This document shows positions 36,346-48,719 of a DNA stretch of 64,000 nt, piece after piece. Position numbers and translations under genes: made by a program. The stretch lies in NCBI GenBank assembly GCA_025403435.1, contig CM046332.1, positions 12,475,411 through 12,539,410 on the forward strand. The letters are read 5' to 3'. Source of the stretch: Artocarpus heterophyllus. Lineage: Eukaryota; Streptophyta; Magnoliopsida; Rosales; Moraceae. The notes beneath the pieces were generated by a model. It saw only the letters and a program-made list of their open reading frames with translations, did not search any database and was not told the origin of the DNA. Within the stretch, counting starts at the first letter, position 1. The number at the start of each line of letters is the position of its first letter.

Positions 36346-36471
36346 TCGGCCTGCCGATTTTCCCCTTCGGCCTGCTGGTTCCACCAAGTTCGGCTTGCCA
36401 ATGAGTTTCTTCGGCCTGCCGATCTCGGGCAGAATGTTCGGCCTGTCGATCTTAAAAGTTTGGCCTGCCGA
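36346..36471. repeat. Dyad array, right end of D 3' LTR (6 units)
   Basis: Centres at about 36351, 36372, 36395, 36416, 36443 and 36465. Written as TCGGCCTGCCGA, i.e. reversed relative to the array at the other LTR end. Confidence 0.85.
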
Positions 36472-36718
36472 ACTGTCCTTAAATGCCATACAATAAAACA
36501 TTCATACATTATTGCATCATAATTAATCGTGTATTTAAAATTTCACATGAACACTAGAGCACAACGATTCCATGAGGTCGTCACCTGTCATAAAACTTGA
36601 CATAAAAGTTAGTAACATTCACATCATATATCATATCATATAACGTAATTATTAAAAAAATTCCTTAACAACGTTACTAACTTAACGTGTTCCATTACAA
36701 AAATAGGCAGGTGTTATA

Positions 36719-36735
36719 GTTCTCCCCACCTTATA
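36719..36735 (-). promoter_or_regulatory. Polypurine tract, element D
   Basis: Minus-strand AAGGTGGGGAGAACT adjoins the 3' LTR. Confidence 0.8.
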
Positions 36736-36754
36736 AAAGTTTCATCCTCGAAAC

Positions 36755-38121
36755 TTAGAATAAATGCGAATACATAACTCTCATGTCATCTTCACGTTCC
36801 CATGTAGCTTCTTCAACTTGCTGACTTCGCCATAACACCTTGACCAATGGAATTTCCTTATTCCTCAAAGTCTTTGTTTTCCGATCGAGTATCTTCATTG
36901 GCTTTTCTTCATAACTTAAGTCTTCTCATATCTCGATCACTTGTGGCTCAATCACATGCGTAGGGTCCGGAACATACTTTTTGAGCATGGAGACATGAAA
37001 TACATCGTGCATTGCGGACATTTCAGATGGCAACTTCAGCTGATAAGCTACTTTGCCTATTCCTTTAACAACTTCATAAGGACCGATGAATCTTGGGCTT
37101 AACTTGCTTTTCTTCCCAAACCTCATAACCCCTTTCATTGGTGCAACTTTCAAAAACACATATTCGCCTACGGCGAACTCTAACGGTCTTCTTTTTTTGT
37201 CAGCATAACTCTTCTGACGGCTTTGAGTGGTCTCTATTCTTATTCTTATCATCTTTATCATCTCAAAAGTTCCATTCACGAAGTCGGTTCTTTCAGTATC
37301 TACGCTTTCCATCAACTTCTTTTCATCAACTTCGTGCCAACATATAGGTGACCTGCATTTTCGTCCATACAACGCTTCATATGGTGCCATCCCTATTGTC
37401 GCTTGAAAGCTATTGTTGTAAGCAAACTCTGCTAACGGCAACATTTTACACCAGCTCGTCTTAAAATCGAGAGAACATGCCCGTAGCATATCTTCTAGAA
37501 TCAAGTTCGTCCTCTTTGTTTGGCCGTCAGTCTGAGGATAAAAAGCCGTACTGAAATAAAGCCTGGTTCCCATTGTAGTCTGTACACTCTTCTAAAAATT
37601 AGATGTGAACCTGCCATCACGATCTGAGATAATTGACTTGGGAATCCCATGAAGTCGTACAATCTTCTTAACATAGAGTTCTGCTAACCGTTTCATAGAG
37701 TAAGTGATCTTGATAGGAATGAAATGCATCGTTTTCGTCGGCTGATCCACAACTACCCAAATTGCATCATAACCGTTCGTAGTTCTGGTTAAGCCGGTAA
37801 TGAAATCCATTGCTATTTCCTCGCATTTCCATTCCGGTACAGTTCGCCACCAGGTCTCTGGTGTTCAGCCTTTACTTGTTGACATGTCATACATTTCTTC
37901 ACATACTTTGCAACATCACGTTTCATTCCAAACCACCAAAAGTTACCCCTTAGATCATTATACATCTTTGTTGCACCTGGGTGAATAGAGTAAGGAGTGT
38001 CATGAATTTCTACCAAGATCTTTTCCCTTAAATCATCAACATTGGGAACACATAAACGGTCCTTGAGGTACAGAGTTCCGTTATCCGTAATACGAAACTC
38101 TTGACATTTTCCTTCTTTCAT
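36755..38121 (-). pseudogene. pol: Gypsy integrase and chromodomain-like tail, element D (broken)
   Basis: HHCC finger ([23 protein letters not shown]) at about 37850-38010. A small deletion and frameshift follow near 37812-37830. In the core the first Asp is in MDFITG (about 37808) and the second in SDRDGRF (about 37630). The catalytic Glu of the DGQTE motif is Lys (DGQTKRTN, codon 37514-37516). The GPY/F-like region (RFIGPYEV) is intact. A TGA at 36926-36928 cuts off the last 57 codons, which hold the chromodomain-like VEEATWERED motif and end at a TAA at 36755. A stop also lies near 37590. Confidence 0.92.
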
Positions 38122-39817
38122 TTCTTGCTTGATCCTTACAAGGCTTACGTCGTCATCTTGCTTACTCTAAATTTCATCATACATCGTCGGAGCAAGACAG
38201 AGTGCTAATAGCTGGCCTGCTATAAGTTCTAAACCGAAGTCTAGAATTTCCTTCCTTAAAGGTGAAGACACTGCTTGCATTGAAATCAACGTGACAACTG
38301 ACTTCCTACTTAGAGCATCAGCTACTCGGTTAGCTTTACCAGGATGATAAAGGATTTCACAATCATAATCCTTCACCAACTCTAGCCATCTTCGTTGTCT
38401 CATGTTCAGGTATTTTTGCGTGAAGAAGTACTTCAGACTTTGATGATCAGTGAAGATCTTACATTGGACCCCATACAAATAGTGTCTCCATATCTTCAAC
38501 ACAAAAACGACTGTGGTTAACTCGAGGTCATGAGTAGGATAATTCTTTTAATAATCCTTTTAGTTGTCTTGAAGCATAAGCAATCACCTTTTCATTCTGC
38601 ATCAATACAGCTCCTAGGCCCATCCTGGATGCATCACTATAAATAACAAACCCATCATTACCTTCAGGAATTGCCAACACTAGAGCCGTCGTTAGTCTTT
38701 TCTTCAGTTCTTGAAAACTCTTTTCACATGCATCCGTCCATTCATACTTCTTTTCCTTGCGAGTCAGGTTCGTGAGTGCGGCTGCTATCTTGGAGAAATC
38801 TTCTATGAATCTCTGATAATAATCTGCTAGACCCAAGAAGCTCTTTATTTCACTTGCATTCATCAGTTGCTTCCAATTGAGTACAGCTTCTACTTTAGCA
38901 GGGTCCACCATGATCCCATCCTTTGAAATAACATGCCCCAAGAATGACACTTTATCAAGCCAAAACTCGCATTTAGAGAACTTAGCATATAGCTAGTGTC
39001 TTCTTAAAGTCTCCAGCACAATCCTTAAATGCTCATCATGTTCTTCTTGATTCTTAGAATAGACAAGAATATCATTGATAAATACAACAACAAATTTATC
39101 GAGGAAATCCTTGAATACCTGGTTCATCAAATCCATAAAGGCAGCAGGTGCATTCGTCAGACCGAAAGGCATAACCACAAACTCATGATGACCATACCTC
39201 AACCTGAAAGCAGTCTTTGGGATATCTCCTTCTTTAATCTTCAACCGGTGATATCCTGATCGTAGATCAATCTTTGAGAACACCAATGCACCCTTGAGCT
39301 GATCAAACAAATCATCAATTTGAGGCAACGGATTCTTATTCTTGATCGTCACCTTGTTTAGCTCTCTATAGTCGATGCAGAGTCTCATAGTGCCATCCTT
39401 CTTTTTCACAAATAAGACTGGAGCTCCCCATGGTGAGTGACTTGGCCTGATGAAACCTTTGTCAAGTAGCTCCTTTAATTGCGTGTGAAGCTCCTTTAAC
39501 TCTGACGGGGCCATTCTGTAAGGAGCTTTTGAGATTGGATCGGTGCCTGGAGCTAGCTCAATCTCGAATTCAACTTCTCTTTCAGGCGGTAGACTCGTCA
39601 GATCATTAGGAAACACATCTTCATATTCATAAACAACATGCACATCTTCAATTCTTGTCTTTCCTTCTTGGCTTTTGTCTATAATGTTCGCCAGATAGCC
39701 CATGCAGCCACTTGTTAAAAGCTTCCTTGCTTTCATCGCCGATAGAAACATGCTAGGTTTCTTTTTGGACTCGCCAACATAAATGAACTTCTGATCACCT
39801 TCAGGATGGAAGATCAC
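38122..39817 (-). pseudogene. pol: Gypsy reverse transcriptase-RNase H, element D (broken)
   Basis: RT begins after the protease linker: [44 protein letters not shown] and [16 protein letters not shown]. The catalytic box reads FIND (39071-39082) instead of Y/F-x-D-D; the lost Asp fits a single G-to-A change. RNase H follows ([22 protein letters not shown]), then a one-base insertion near 38545-38560. It resumes at 38502 with [10 protein letters not shown] and [13 protein letters not shown]. Further stops lie near 38165 and 38960-38990. Confidence 0.93.
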
Positions 39818-41368
39818 CTTTCGTTTTTAGCATTCTATAGCGGCATTATACTTACTTAGGAAATCCATCCCAAGAATCATGTTGATCATAATGAGGCCGA
39901 CGAAAAGTTCTCTATTAGAAATTCATAGGGATACAACACGTAAACAGTGCGTGGATAATATCACTTCCCCAGAGGGTAGTGTCGTAGTGAATCCCTGTCT
40001 TATAGGCTCTAAACGTAAACGAACCCCTAAATTCTTACCATGTGACATAGACACAAAAGAATGCGTGGCACCCGTATCAAAAAGAACATAAACATCATTA
40101 GATAAGCTTGTTATCTGACCTGTGACCACATTGGAGGCTTCAGCAGCCACTTGTTCTTTCGTCATGGCATAGATTCGGGCATTCGTCGGTGGGGCTTCAA
40201 TTCTCCCTTGACTAATAAGTGGCCCTTCAAGGGAGGCTTGCATCTGATGCAGCTGGGCTTGAGGAGGAGCTCTTTGCAGGGCATTAGCATTCATCAGCTT
40301 GGGGCAGTTCTTTACAAAGTGGTCTTCACGCCCACATATGAAACATTGGTTTGTCCCCAATCGGCATTCCCCTAGATGTTTCTTTCCACATTTGGCACAT
40401 CGTTGAAATCGCCTGTCATTGTTGTTGCGCTGACCTTCATTGTGCCTCTTATTGTCTTGGCCCTGCTGTTGTTGAGGATTGCCCTTCCTCTTATTGTTCC
40501 TCCAGTTCTGGTTGTTGCTATTGTTATTGTTGTTGTTGTTCCTGTGGGGAGGGCGGTTTTGGTTGCTTGTATTGTTGGCCTATTGATTGGGCTGAGGCTG
40601 GTTCCTTCTTAACTTTGACAAAGGAAACTCAGCACATTGAGCCCTCATAACAACCTGTTCTTGGGTCCTTGGTGGACTTGGCCCATCAACAATTACAGCA
40701 ATGTCTGGTCTATAGGCTCTGATCAACCTTCTGACCCTTTCACCTTCATTCATAACCATCCCTAGGCATAGACGACCAAGCTGGTCAAACTTTGTCACCA
40801 CATTAGTGACTGACATATCCCCCTAGCGTAAGCTTTCGAACTCCTCATAATATTTCCTCGTGACATTCATGTGGAAGAACTTCATGTTGAATTCATGAAC
40901 GAAGTCAGCCCATGTCATCTCTTCAACATTCCTGCTCTGTTCGATGCCATCCCACCAAATTCTGGCCTCCATTGTAAGACAGTACGAGGCACAAAGAATC
41001 TTTTCATTATCCGTGAAATTCATGAGTCGTAACGTGGCCTCAATCGTCTTCAACCATCCCTGTGCGACTAACGGGTCCTTAGAACCCTCGAAGTCCGCTG
41101 GCTTGACTCTCTTCCATCTGACCAGAAGAGGTTCTTGATATGCCGCTATTGGTTCAACAGTAGGCACAGGGACTTTGTTAACTTGTGGCTGCGGAGGAGG
41201 AGGAGGAGGCACATCATTGCCTCGTTGTTCATCATTCTAACCATTAGCCCTTAAAGCAACAATCTCCCTTCTTTGATCCTCCAACTGCTATTGTAGTTTA
41301 GCGATCATCGTCATGAGTCTTTCGTTAGTTTGGGTGCGAGTCTGCATTCTTCTATGTCTGTCCATCAT
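39818..41368 (-). pseudogene. gag-pol: Gypsy gag-protease, element D (broken)
   Basis: Two adjacent ATGs (41363-41368) start a coiled-coil-like N-terminus, MMDRHRRMQTR. Two CAG-to-TAG stops follow within 60 codons. Gag capsid motifs are KPADFEGSKDPLVAQGWL and MTWADFVHEFN (about 40870-41110). There are stops near 40820 and 40578. After an Asn/Gln-rich linker come two Cys clusters: CAKCGKKHLGEC and a CCHC knuckle, CFICGREDHFVKNC. Protease keeps its DTGA site (40067-40078, FDTGATHSFVS), followed by stops at 39923 and about 39828. Apart from those stops the whole segment is in one frame with RT. Confidence 0.92.
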
Positions 41369-41564
41369 TAATTTCCTAAAAGAATTAAGACTTAGAAAAT
41401 AATCTTCCATTTATGAGACAGGTTTTCACTACTAGGTCGTTAATCATTAATCATTTAAACCTTAATCTTATCATCATACTTGCATCAATATATCTAACTT
41501 AATAACATACTTACTTGGAGGACTTGGATTGACGTGTGACGATATGAATTGTAATCGAAAAATT

Positions 41565-41576
41565 TCTCTAATACCA
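41565..41576 (-). promoter_or_regulatory. Primer binding site, element D
   Basis: Minus-strand TGGTATTAGAGA resembles the initiator-Met-tRNA site TGGTATCAGAGC with two changes, five bases inside the 5' LTR boundary. Confidence 0.7.
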
Positions 41577-41937
41577 AAGCCTGTAACGCCCCTTAATTCC
41601 GACATCACAGATGTCGTTACATTCATACATTCGTACTTGCTTAAACTTTGAACATATATATAATATCAAACTTAAACGGTACTTTTGATTTTAAAGTATT
41701 TAAACAAACTTAACCAGGATCCATACATACAACTAATTTTTTTTTAAAACTTATCATTTTTTTTAAAATAACATTATTTAACTTATTCCATATCATAATT
41801 TATTCAATTATACTTAAATTAATCATGAACTTATTTAATAATATAGGTTTATCAAGTTGTAAAAATCAGGACTTAACAAAACATCACATCAAATCTCTTT
41901 AATCATCTCATCATTTAAAATTCATTTACTCCCATAG

Positions 41938-42101
41938 TTCTGCCGAACTTGGGACTTCTGCAGGCCAAACATGATCGGCAGCCGGAGTTCCCTCAACCGG
42001 CAGGCCAACAGAGGCTTTGCAATTCAGACCAAGAACTTATTCATGTTCGGCAGGCCGAAAACATGATCGGCAAGCCAAACTTTCAGACTTTGGCAGGCCG
42101 A
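41938..42101. repeat. Dyad array, left end of D 5' LTR
   Basis: Same array as 34023-34192 but with different units: an added ATCGGCAAGCCAA unit and loss of the TCCGCAGGCCGA unit. Confidence 0.8.
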
Positions 42102-44254
42102 CCGAGACAAAATCTTTGAAAAAACGTAAATTTTAAAACAAACCAACTTTTTGTAAAATATAGCGGAAGTTCATAATTCATAAAAAAAATGATAAAATAA
42201 CTTATAAAACTATAATATAAGTATTCTTAAAACTTAACATAAAAATATATGTTTAAAATATATATAACTTAATTAAAAACATAAGAGCGTTCTTCTTGGC
42301 GTGCTTCCGGTTAAAATTCATCGTGCTTAGTGCTCACACGCCTTCCCATGTCCTCCACCTATTCCATGATTTTCTTACCCTTATCTACAACATGACGTAA
42401 AACATGATTAAGCTAATGCTTAGTAAGTACATATAATTCTCACAATTTAAAACATTTCATAAACATCATCATCATCGTTGTCATCATATCATAAAAGTGC
42501 CTTAAGCACAATTTCATAGAAACATATCTTTCATTACGTTGACCATTTTAAAACTTATTCCATTTTTATCTTGAGGGCCAAGTGTTGCACCATAAACATC
42601 ATCATAGGCGCGCCATCATGAGAGGAGAAGGGTAGCTAATCCAAAACCAAACATGACATCATAACATTTCATTTCATAACATTGGTGTGCAACACATATT
42701 AGGTGATACATATATATACATAATTGTCATACTTTGAAACTTGCCATAATCATCATGCATAACTTAAAATCATGAAAGTCTTTCATAGAATTTCTTAAGG
42801 AACATATCCATAAAACCATCATGAATATCATTATGAACATAACATCAAATCTTGTAAAAATGTGTCATGTTGCAGGTGAGAATGTACTTACCTTAACGCT
42901 AGCTTACTTAACCTAAAAAATGCTCTTGGTGACTACGTCGCGGTCTCGTAGTGCTCGTTCCTTGAGTGTTCATGCCATTTTTCCATTTAAAGGTGCAATA
43001 ACATTAATACATATCATGAAATATCCATTCACATAACATTCATTCATATAATATTCATGTATACATTCACCACATTTTACAAACATAACTCATAATCATC
43101 ATCATAAAATTATCATCACATATAAATGCTATTCATAACATGCTTCCTTAAATATTATCATCAAAACATTCCATACATTATAAACATGAAAATCTTTTGA
43201 AAAACGTTTTCTAATAATTTAAAATACATACATTTTAAAATTCATACAAACATCTTTTTATCACGTATTTCAATACCATAAATTATTTCATCATCAACAA
43301 AAATCATTTAAACATACAAAACATTTTACAAAACAAAATCCAAAAATATCATTGTTAAAATAGTTTTCTTAACATAATCTCATAAAATTCACATAACTCA
43401 AAATTACATTCATCATACATGACACAAGCATATTCTTGTCAATTTTTATGAAAAATATCATATTTACCCCTTGAATGAACCTTACCTTTTCATACATCAA
43501 AATTAAACAGTAACATTTTACTATGAGGGTAGAAGACAGAAAATTCATATTTTTCATAGAACGCCGAAATGACATGAATATTAGAAAAACATCACATAAT
43601 ACATACATGAACATCATAATGAAAACTCAAGACAAAATACAATACCTAGAGAAAGATATTGTAGGCGATTAGAGGAGGAGAATTCTTTTAAAAAAATACA
43701 AAGAAACGAGTCCTTACCTTAAAACTTTTCTTCTCCAATTTCTTGAATTCAACCAACAAAATATAACTTCTTCTTTAAATTTTCTTGCAGAGAATTTTTT
43801 TGAGAGAAATGGAATGGAATTCATGGAGAAGAGAAGAGGAAGAGAGAAAGACAAAAAAAGTGTCTCAGAATTAAGAGAGAAGGCGTGAGAGAGGATGGGA
43901 GAAAATCTGAGTAAAAGAAAACGTTAAAAAAAAAATTAACGTAATGAGCATAATGATAATTCATTACTCTCCATTAAGTCAGAATTTTCTGACCGAAATG
44001 ATGCTAATTGCCATGGAGAAAAGGAGAAAAATCAGGAAAGTCAAACAATCACTCCCTACTTTCTATGTTTTGCCCTCTTAAAATAGGAAACAATTTAAAA
44101 TCAGACAAATCAATGCAAAGTCAACCTTTTAATTTCCTTAACTGACAAAATCATTCCATTATTATGCCAATTAATCACATTAAATCATCCAATTAACGTA
44201 ATTAACTCAGCCATAATTTTGGAGGGATTTCTGCTGACTGCTCGTTAGCCGTAT

Positions 44255-44401
44255 TCGGCGTACCGATTTTCCCCTTCGGCCTGCCGGTTCCATCTAGTTC
44301 GGCCTGCTTATGAGTTTCTTCGGCCTGCTTATGAGTTTCTTCGGCCTGTCAATCTCGGGCAGAATGCTCGGCCTGTCGATCTTAAAAGTTCAGCCCACCG
44401 A
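44255..44401. repeat. Dyad array, right end of D 5' LTR
   Basis: Same array as 36346-36471, with an extra exact 21-bp unit (TCGGCCTGCTTATGAGTTTC...) present twice in tandem at about 44299-44341. Confidence 0.85.
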
Positions 44402-44648
44402 ACTGTCCTTAAATGCCATACAATAAAACATTCATACATTATTGCACCATAATTAATCATATATTTAAAATTTCACATGAACACTAGAGCACAACGATTC
44501 CATACGGTCGTCACCTGTCATAAAACTTGACATAAAAGTTAGTAACATTCATATCATATATCATATCATATAACGTAATTATTAATAAAATTCCTTAACA
44601 ACGTTACTAACTTAATGTGGTCCGTTACAAAAATAGGCGGGTGTTACA

Positions 44649-44714
44649 AGGTTCCTATTTCACACTTAGCAGGTTCTGTTGCAATACTTGGCGACTTTCG
44701 CTCCGGTAGCTGCT
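44649..44714. repeat. Minisatellite, middle part
   Basis: AGCAGGTTCTGTTGC, TACTTGGCGA and GCTCCGGTAG match words of the 57841-58400 array (GCGGGTTCTGC, TACCTGGCGAG). Starts with AGGTT, the other target duplication of element D. Confidence 0.65.
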
Positions 44715-44943
44715 TGTTGAAAAACAAGTATGCAACAGATTTTAAAATTTTTTTGGTTAAAAATTTTTTCCAAAAGCAAGTTAGACATGTTATGTATATA
44801 TATTAATAAAAGATCTTTTATACCTCTTAATAGACCAAAAAACCGTAGAAATTGCAACGAGAGAAAACTACAAAAAAAAAGCCTCAACCAACTAGACTTC
44901 CTTGCTATTCTCTTTCCACAATCGGAGCGCGGGTGGTCGTATG
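44715..44943 (-). repeat. Old copia LTR, first piece
   Basis: Begins TGTTGAAAAACAAGTATGC like other LTRs of the family read from their left edge and follows their order (TCTTTTATACCTC, CCTCAACCAACTAG, CAATCGGAGCGCGGGTGG). It breaks off exactly where element C begins. The remainder is at 56141-57834. Confidence 0.8.
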
Positions 44944-46877
44944 TGTTGGAAAATGAGTACGCAATGAAATTTTAAAAATTTTAAATCAGAGTATTTTCGA
45001 AAACACAAGTTTGAAATGCTAAATACATAAATTAATGATAGATCTTGCTAACCTCTTTTATATACCAAAGTAGGCTTGAATCTATGTAGAGAAGAATGTT
45101 CTAAAAGAGTCTAAACCAACTAGTGTTTTTTGCTATTCTCTATCCACGATCGGAGTGTGGGTAGTCACATGTCGTATAGCTTTTCCTCTGGTAACTCTCC
45201 TTCCAACCACTAGAGAAAACCAAGAGCTAAGGTCCTTGCTGTTGAACAATAGCTCTTTGGAAGTTTCAGAGTTTCTCACACTAGAGTACTCACTCTTTGC
45301 TCATCAAGTGATCTAGATAACAAAAAAAAAACTCACCCCCTATTTATAATAGTCAGACCTGGGGTTAATCATTAAATTCGAGTTTGAATTAGTTTTGGAG
45401 AAAACAACGAGTGAAAATGCGTATTTATCTAACTGTCGCGGTCGATCGTGCCTAGTGTATCGTGGTTGATTGCATGGTTGTGATATTGGAGTTCAAATTG
45501 AATTCAAACTCCTCATGCTAATCTGATAGACCAAATCTTAATCAATTGGATAAATCCTATCTTATTTGACCTAGATATCTAGTATAGAGCTTCAATTTTA
45601 ATTCAAATAACCCAATAGAAAAGTTATTTGACTAGAATAGTCATATACAGATAAACCTATACAAATAAAATATTATCCACAATAATTCAACATGTTTAAC
45701 TTGAATTAATTCACAAAAATAATTCAACTAATAAACTAACATGAATTATTAAATCCAATTTACTCGAATTTTAGCCAATCTAATAATTTAACATAAGTCA
45801 TCAATACGTAGAAAAAACATGCCGTATCATTATATGATTTATTATAAGCTGGAAAAAGGGACCCGATTGACATATATAGTTCAAGCCCTATAATTATAAA
45901 AGACAATATCCTAGATATATATTTTATAATTATCAACTCTAACGCTACTCCACTAAATGCTTGGAGCTGCACTCTTGAACAATACAAAATTACGAAGCTT
46001 CAATAAGCTAACTGTCCTTGACATATCATAATGTGTCACATCCCCATAGGATATTCATAATCGGCTTTAAGGATAAATTCCATTTTACTTTCCCTTTTTT
46101 TTTCTCTTACGTTCCATTATCACATCATAGGAATACTAACTATCCATAGATAGTATACCATTTGGTTACACCTATGTATCCAAATGTTGAGCACTCAAGT
46201 CTTCCAAGTACAGAATAATGCAAATAAGAGAATATCATTAACTCTATAAAAAGAGCTATGAATTCCATATCTATGAATAATGAGTCTACATCAATCAAGA
46301 GTTATGCCTCCCACATACCAGTATACATACCATCATTAAGTCAGGATGTCACCCTTTGGTACGTCAAAAGTCATAAGTCAAGATAACAGGCTCATTAGTC
46401 ATTTTAGGATTAAGACACAACACATATAATTGTCTAAAGTCAATTGATTTGCACAAATAGAATTATTAACCAAATCAATTCAACTTTTATGTCCCGATCT
46501 TATAACAATGCGCCAATATTTCTACTCGCAGAGTCCCACCCCAATGACCAAGACAAGCCATCTCTTATTAGGAATGTAGACAACATAACAATCTTAGCAT
46601 GAATAAAGCACCCAATATTATTCCCTCAATTACAGATCTTATGATTTTGGCCGTCACCTTTAAGATTCATATCTTCTATATAAGTTGTCCATCATATGTA
46701 CGATTCTTAAAGGTTTAGACTGACAGTCTCAAACTTTTGTTTGCTTATTATACATTCAATAGAAACGAACATTAGAGGACAACATTTGGTATATAAATAA
46801 TAAATAAACTCTTTATTGATAAAATGTCTCTAAAAACATATTCCAACGTTTTTCTCCTTAGGGCACCATGTTTAACA
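44944..46877 (-). repeat. 3' LTR of element C
   Basis: 1934 bp ending TTTAACA, followed by ATCTCCCACTT (polypurine tract, 46878-46888). It differs from the A/B LTRs across U3 and lacks clear U3 dyads. Confidence 0.9.
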
Positions 46878-46888
46878 ATCTCCCACTT

Positions 46889-48719
46889 GCACTAAATAGT
46901 AAACATGACATATCTTGCACCCCCATAGCCTCTGCATGCTTCTCGAAAACTCTCACAGTTAGTGTCTTAGTGAAAGGATCAACTAAATTGTCCTTAGATA
47001 CATTTTTTGTATACTACAACATACATAGCCTCAATGAAGTCCTTTATCACAAGATAATTCAGGCGAATATGCTTACTCTTCTTATGAAATCTTGGCTTCT
47101 TAGTGTTAGCTAACGTTTTAGTGTTATCACAATGTGACAATACTGCCTTATCCATATGAAGAACTACCTCAAGATCTCCAAGGAACTTACGGAGACACAC
47201 TACTTCTTTTGAAGCATCACTAGCTGCCATATACTCAGCCTCCATCATTGAATCTAAAGTATAATCTTGCTTGACACTTCTCCAAACAATGGCATTGCCA
47301 CATAGAGTAATCATTGAACTAAAAGTCGATCTTCTTGAATTTAGATAGGATTGAAAATCCAATTCAAAGTACCCTAGAGGTGTTAGATCCTTACCCGAAT
47401 ACACAAGCATATACCCTCGAGCCCTTCTCAAGCACTTGAAAATATGCTTTCCTAGTGGTTTGGTCCTAGATTCGACTGCAATCGACTTACTATCCCAACC
47501 GCATCACAAATGTTTGGTCGTGTGCAAAGCATACCATAAATGAAACTACCCACTATCAAAGCATAAGGCACCTTCTTCATGTATTCTCTTTCTTCATCAC
47601 ACTTTGGTGAGTCTTTCTTAGAAAAGGTAATTCTAGACCTAGATGGCTGCCTACCTTTCTTGGAATTCTAGATTACATACTTCTTAAGAATTTTATCTAT
47701 GTATACAGCTTGGCATAAAGCTATCCTTTTGTTTTTCCTATCCTGAAATTTTTGAATACTGAGAACATAATTAGCTTCACCCATGTCTTTTATGTCAAAC
47801 TGCTTTGTCAACCATAATTTGATCGATGGCAATGCCCCAACATCATTGTCAATTAGCAAAATATTATCTACATAGGGCAGTAGAAAAACCACTTTCCCAT
47901 CCTTAATATATTTGTAAACACATGGTTCTCCACATTTTGTTCGACCGTAAGTCTTGAACACTTGATCAAATCTTATGTTCCAAGAGCAGGAAGCCTGTTT
48001 AAGTCCATAAATTGACTTTAGCAGCTTACAGACCTTACTCTCTTGTCCCTTAGCTTTAAACTCGTTTGGCTATACCATATATATGGACTCATTAAGATAG
48101 CAATTTAGAAAAGCCGTCTTGACATCCATTTGCCAAATCTGGTAGTCAAGAGTGGCAGTTATGGATAAGAGAATGCGGATGGACTTAAGCATGGCTACAG
48201 GTGAAAAGGGTTTCTTGTAATCTATTCCTTCCTTTTGCTTGTATCCCTTAGCTACTAGTCTAGCTTATAGGTTTTGACTTTCCCATCTGCTCCTCTCTTT
48301 CTCTTATAGATCCACTTACACCCTATGGATTTTACCCCTTTAGGAAGATCAACAAGTTCCCAAACTCAATTAGTTTCCATAGACTTCATCTCAGTATTCA
48401 TAGGTTATGTCCAGATCATTAAATGAACATCCTCCATAGCCTCTACATAAGTGTAAACATCCCTCTCATGTTCAACTGGTTCAGCCAAGTAGGCTTCACC
48501 ATTGAATATATACCTCTCAAGTTGATGCCCAATCCTCCCACTATGCCAAAGTCCCTTAGGTTGTTGTTTGGTTATTTTTTCTACATTGATTCGATTGGTT
48601 TCAACCGAAACCCCTAGAATGATTGAATCACTTGCCAACTCTTCGAGTGCCACTTTACCTCGAATCTTAAAGTTGTTTATGTAAATTTCCTTAAGGAATA
48701 TTACGTTCATTGAAGCCAT
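46889..48719 (-). pseudogene. pol: Copia reverse transcriptase-RNase H, element C (broken)
   Basis: RNase H (TPLGYFELDF, MMEAEYMAASD) reads from 47431 to 46994. The RT catalytic box is YVDN at 47873-47884, so the second Asp is lost. Upstream RT pieces read in several frames with stops, and a deletion near 47450 removes part of the connection to RNase H. The linker/RT start reads at 48719-48405. Confidence 0.9.

Larger units (their letters stand above)
33666..36718 (-). repeat. 3' LTR of element D
   Basis: 3053 bp, starting TGTAACGCCCC and ending GGTGTTATA (family end GGTGTTACA). It is co-linear with 41582-44648 and has a dyad array near each end. The open frame at 35615-35980 lies in a conserved GA-rich part and has no recognisable protein. 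Confidence 0.95.
33666..44648 (-). mobile_element. Ty3/gypsy chromovirus-like element D (full length)
   Basis: 10,983 bp, minus strand: 5' LTR (41582-44648), primer site, gag, protease, RT, RNase H, integrase, chromodomain-like tail, polypurine tract, 3' LTR (33666-36718). RT upstream of integrase defines gypsy; the C-terminal domain places it with plant chromoviruses, probably Tekay/Del. Target duplication AGGCT/AGGTT (33661-33665, 44649-44653), one mismatch. The LTRs are very similar by eye, yet RT and integrase have lost catalytic residues. Confidence 0.95.
41582..44648 (-). repeat. 5' LTR of element D
   Basis: 3067 bp with ends TGTAACGCCCC and GGGTGTTACA. Differences from the 3' LTR are sparse substitutions plus changes in dyad number. 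Confidence 0.95.

Noticed and set aside
36310..36522. 70-codon open frame in the D LTR
   Set aside because: It reads through the second dyad array; the frame changes in the other LTR, where one more unit is present.
40351..40650. Cys-rich 99-codon forward frame
   Set aside because: Antisense shadow of the Asn/Gln-rich linker and zinc-finger part of gag in element D.
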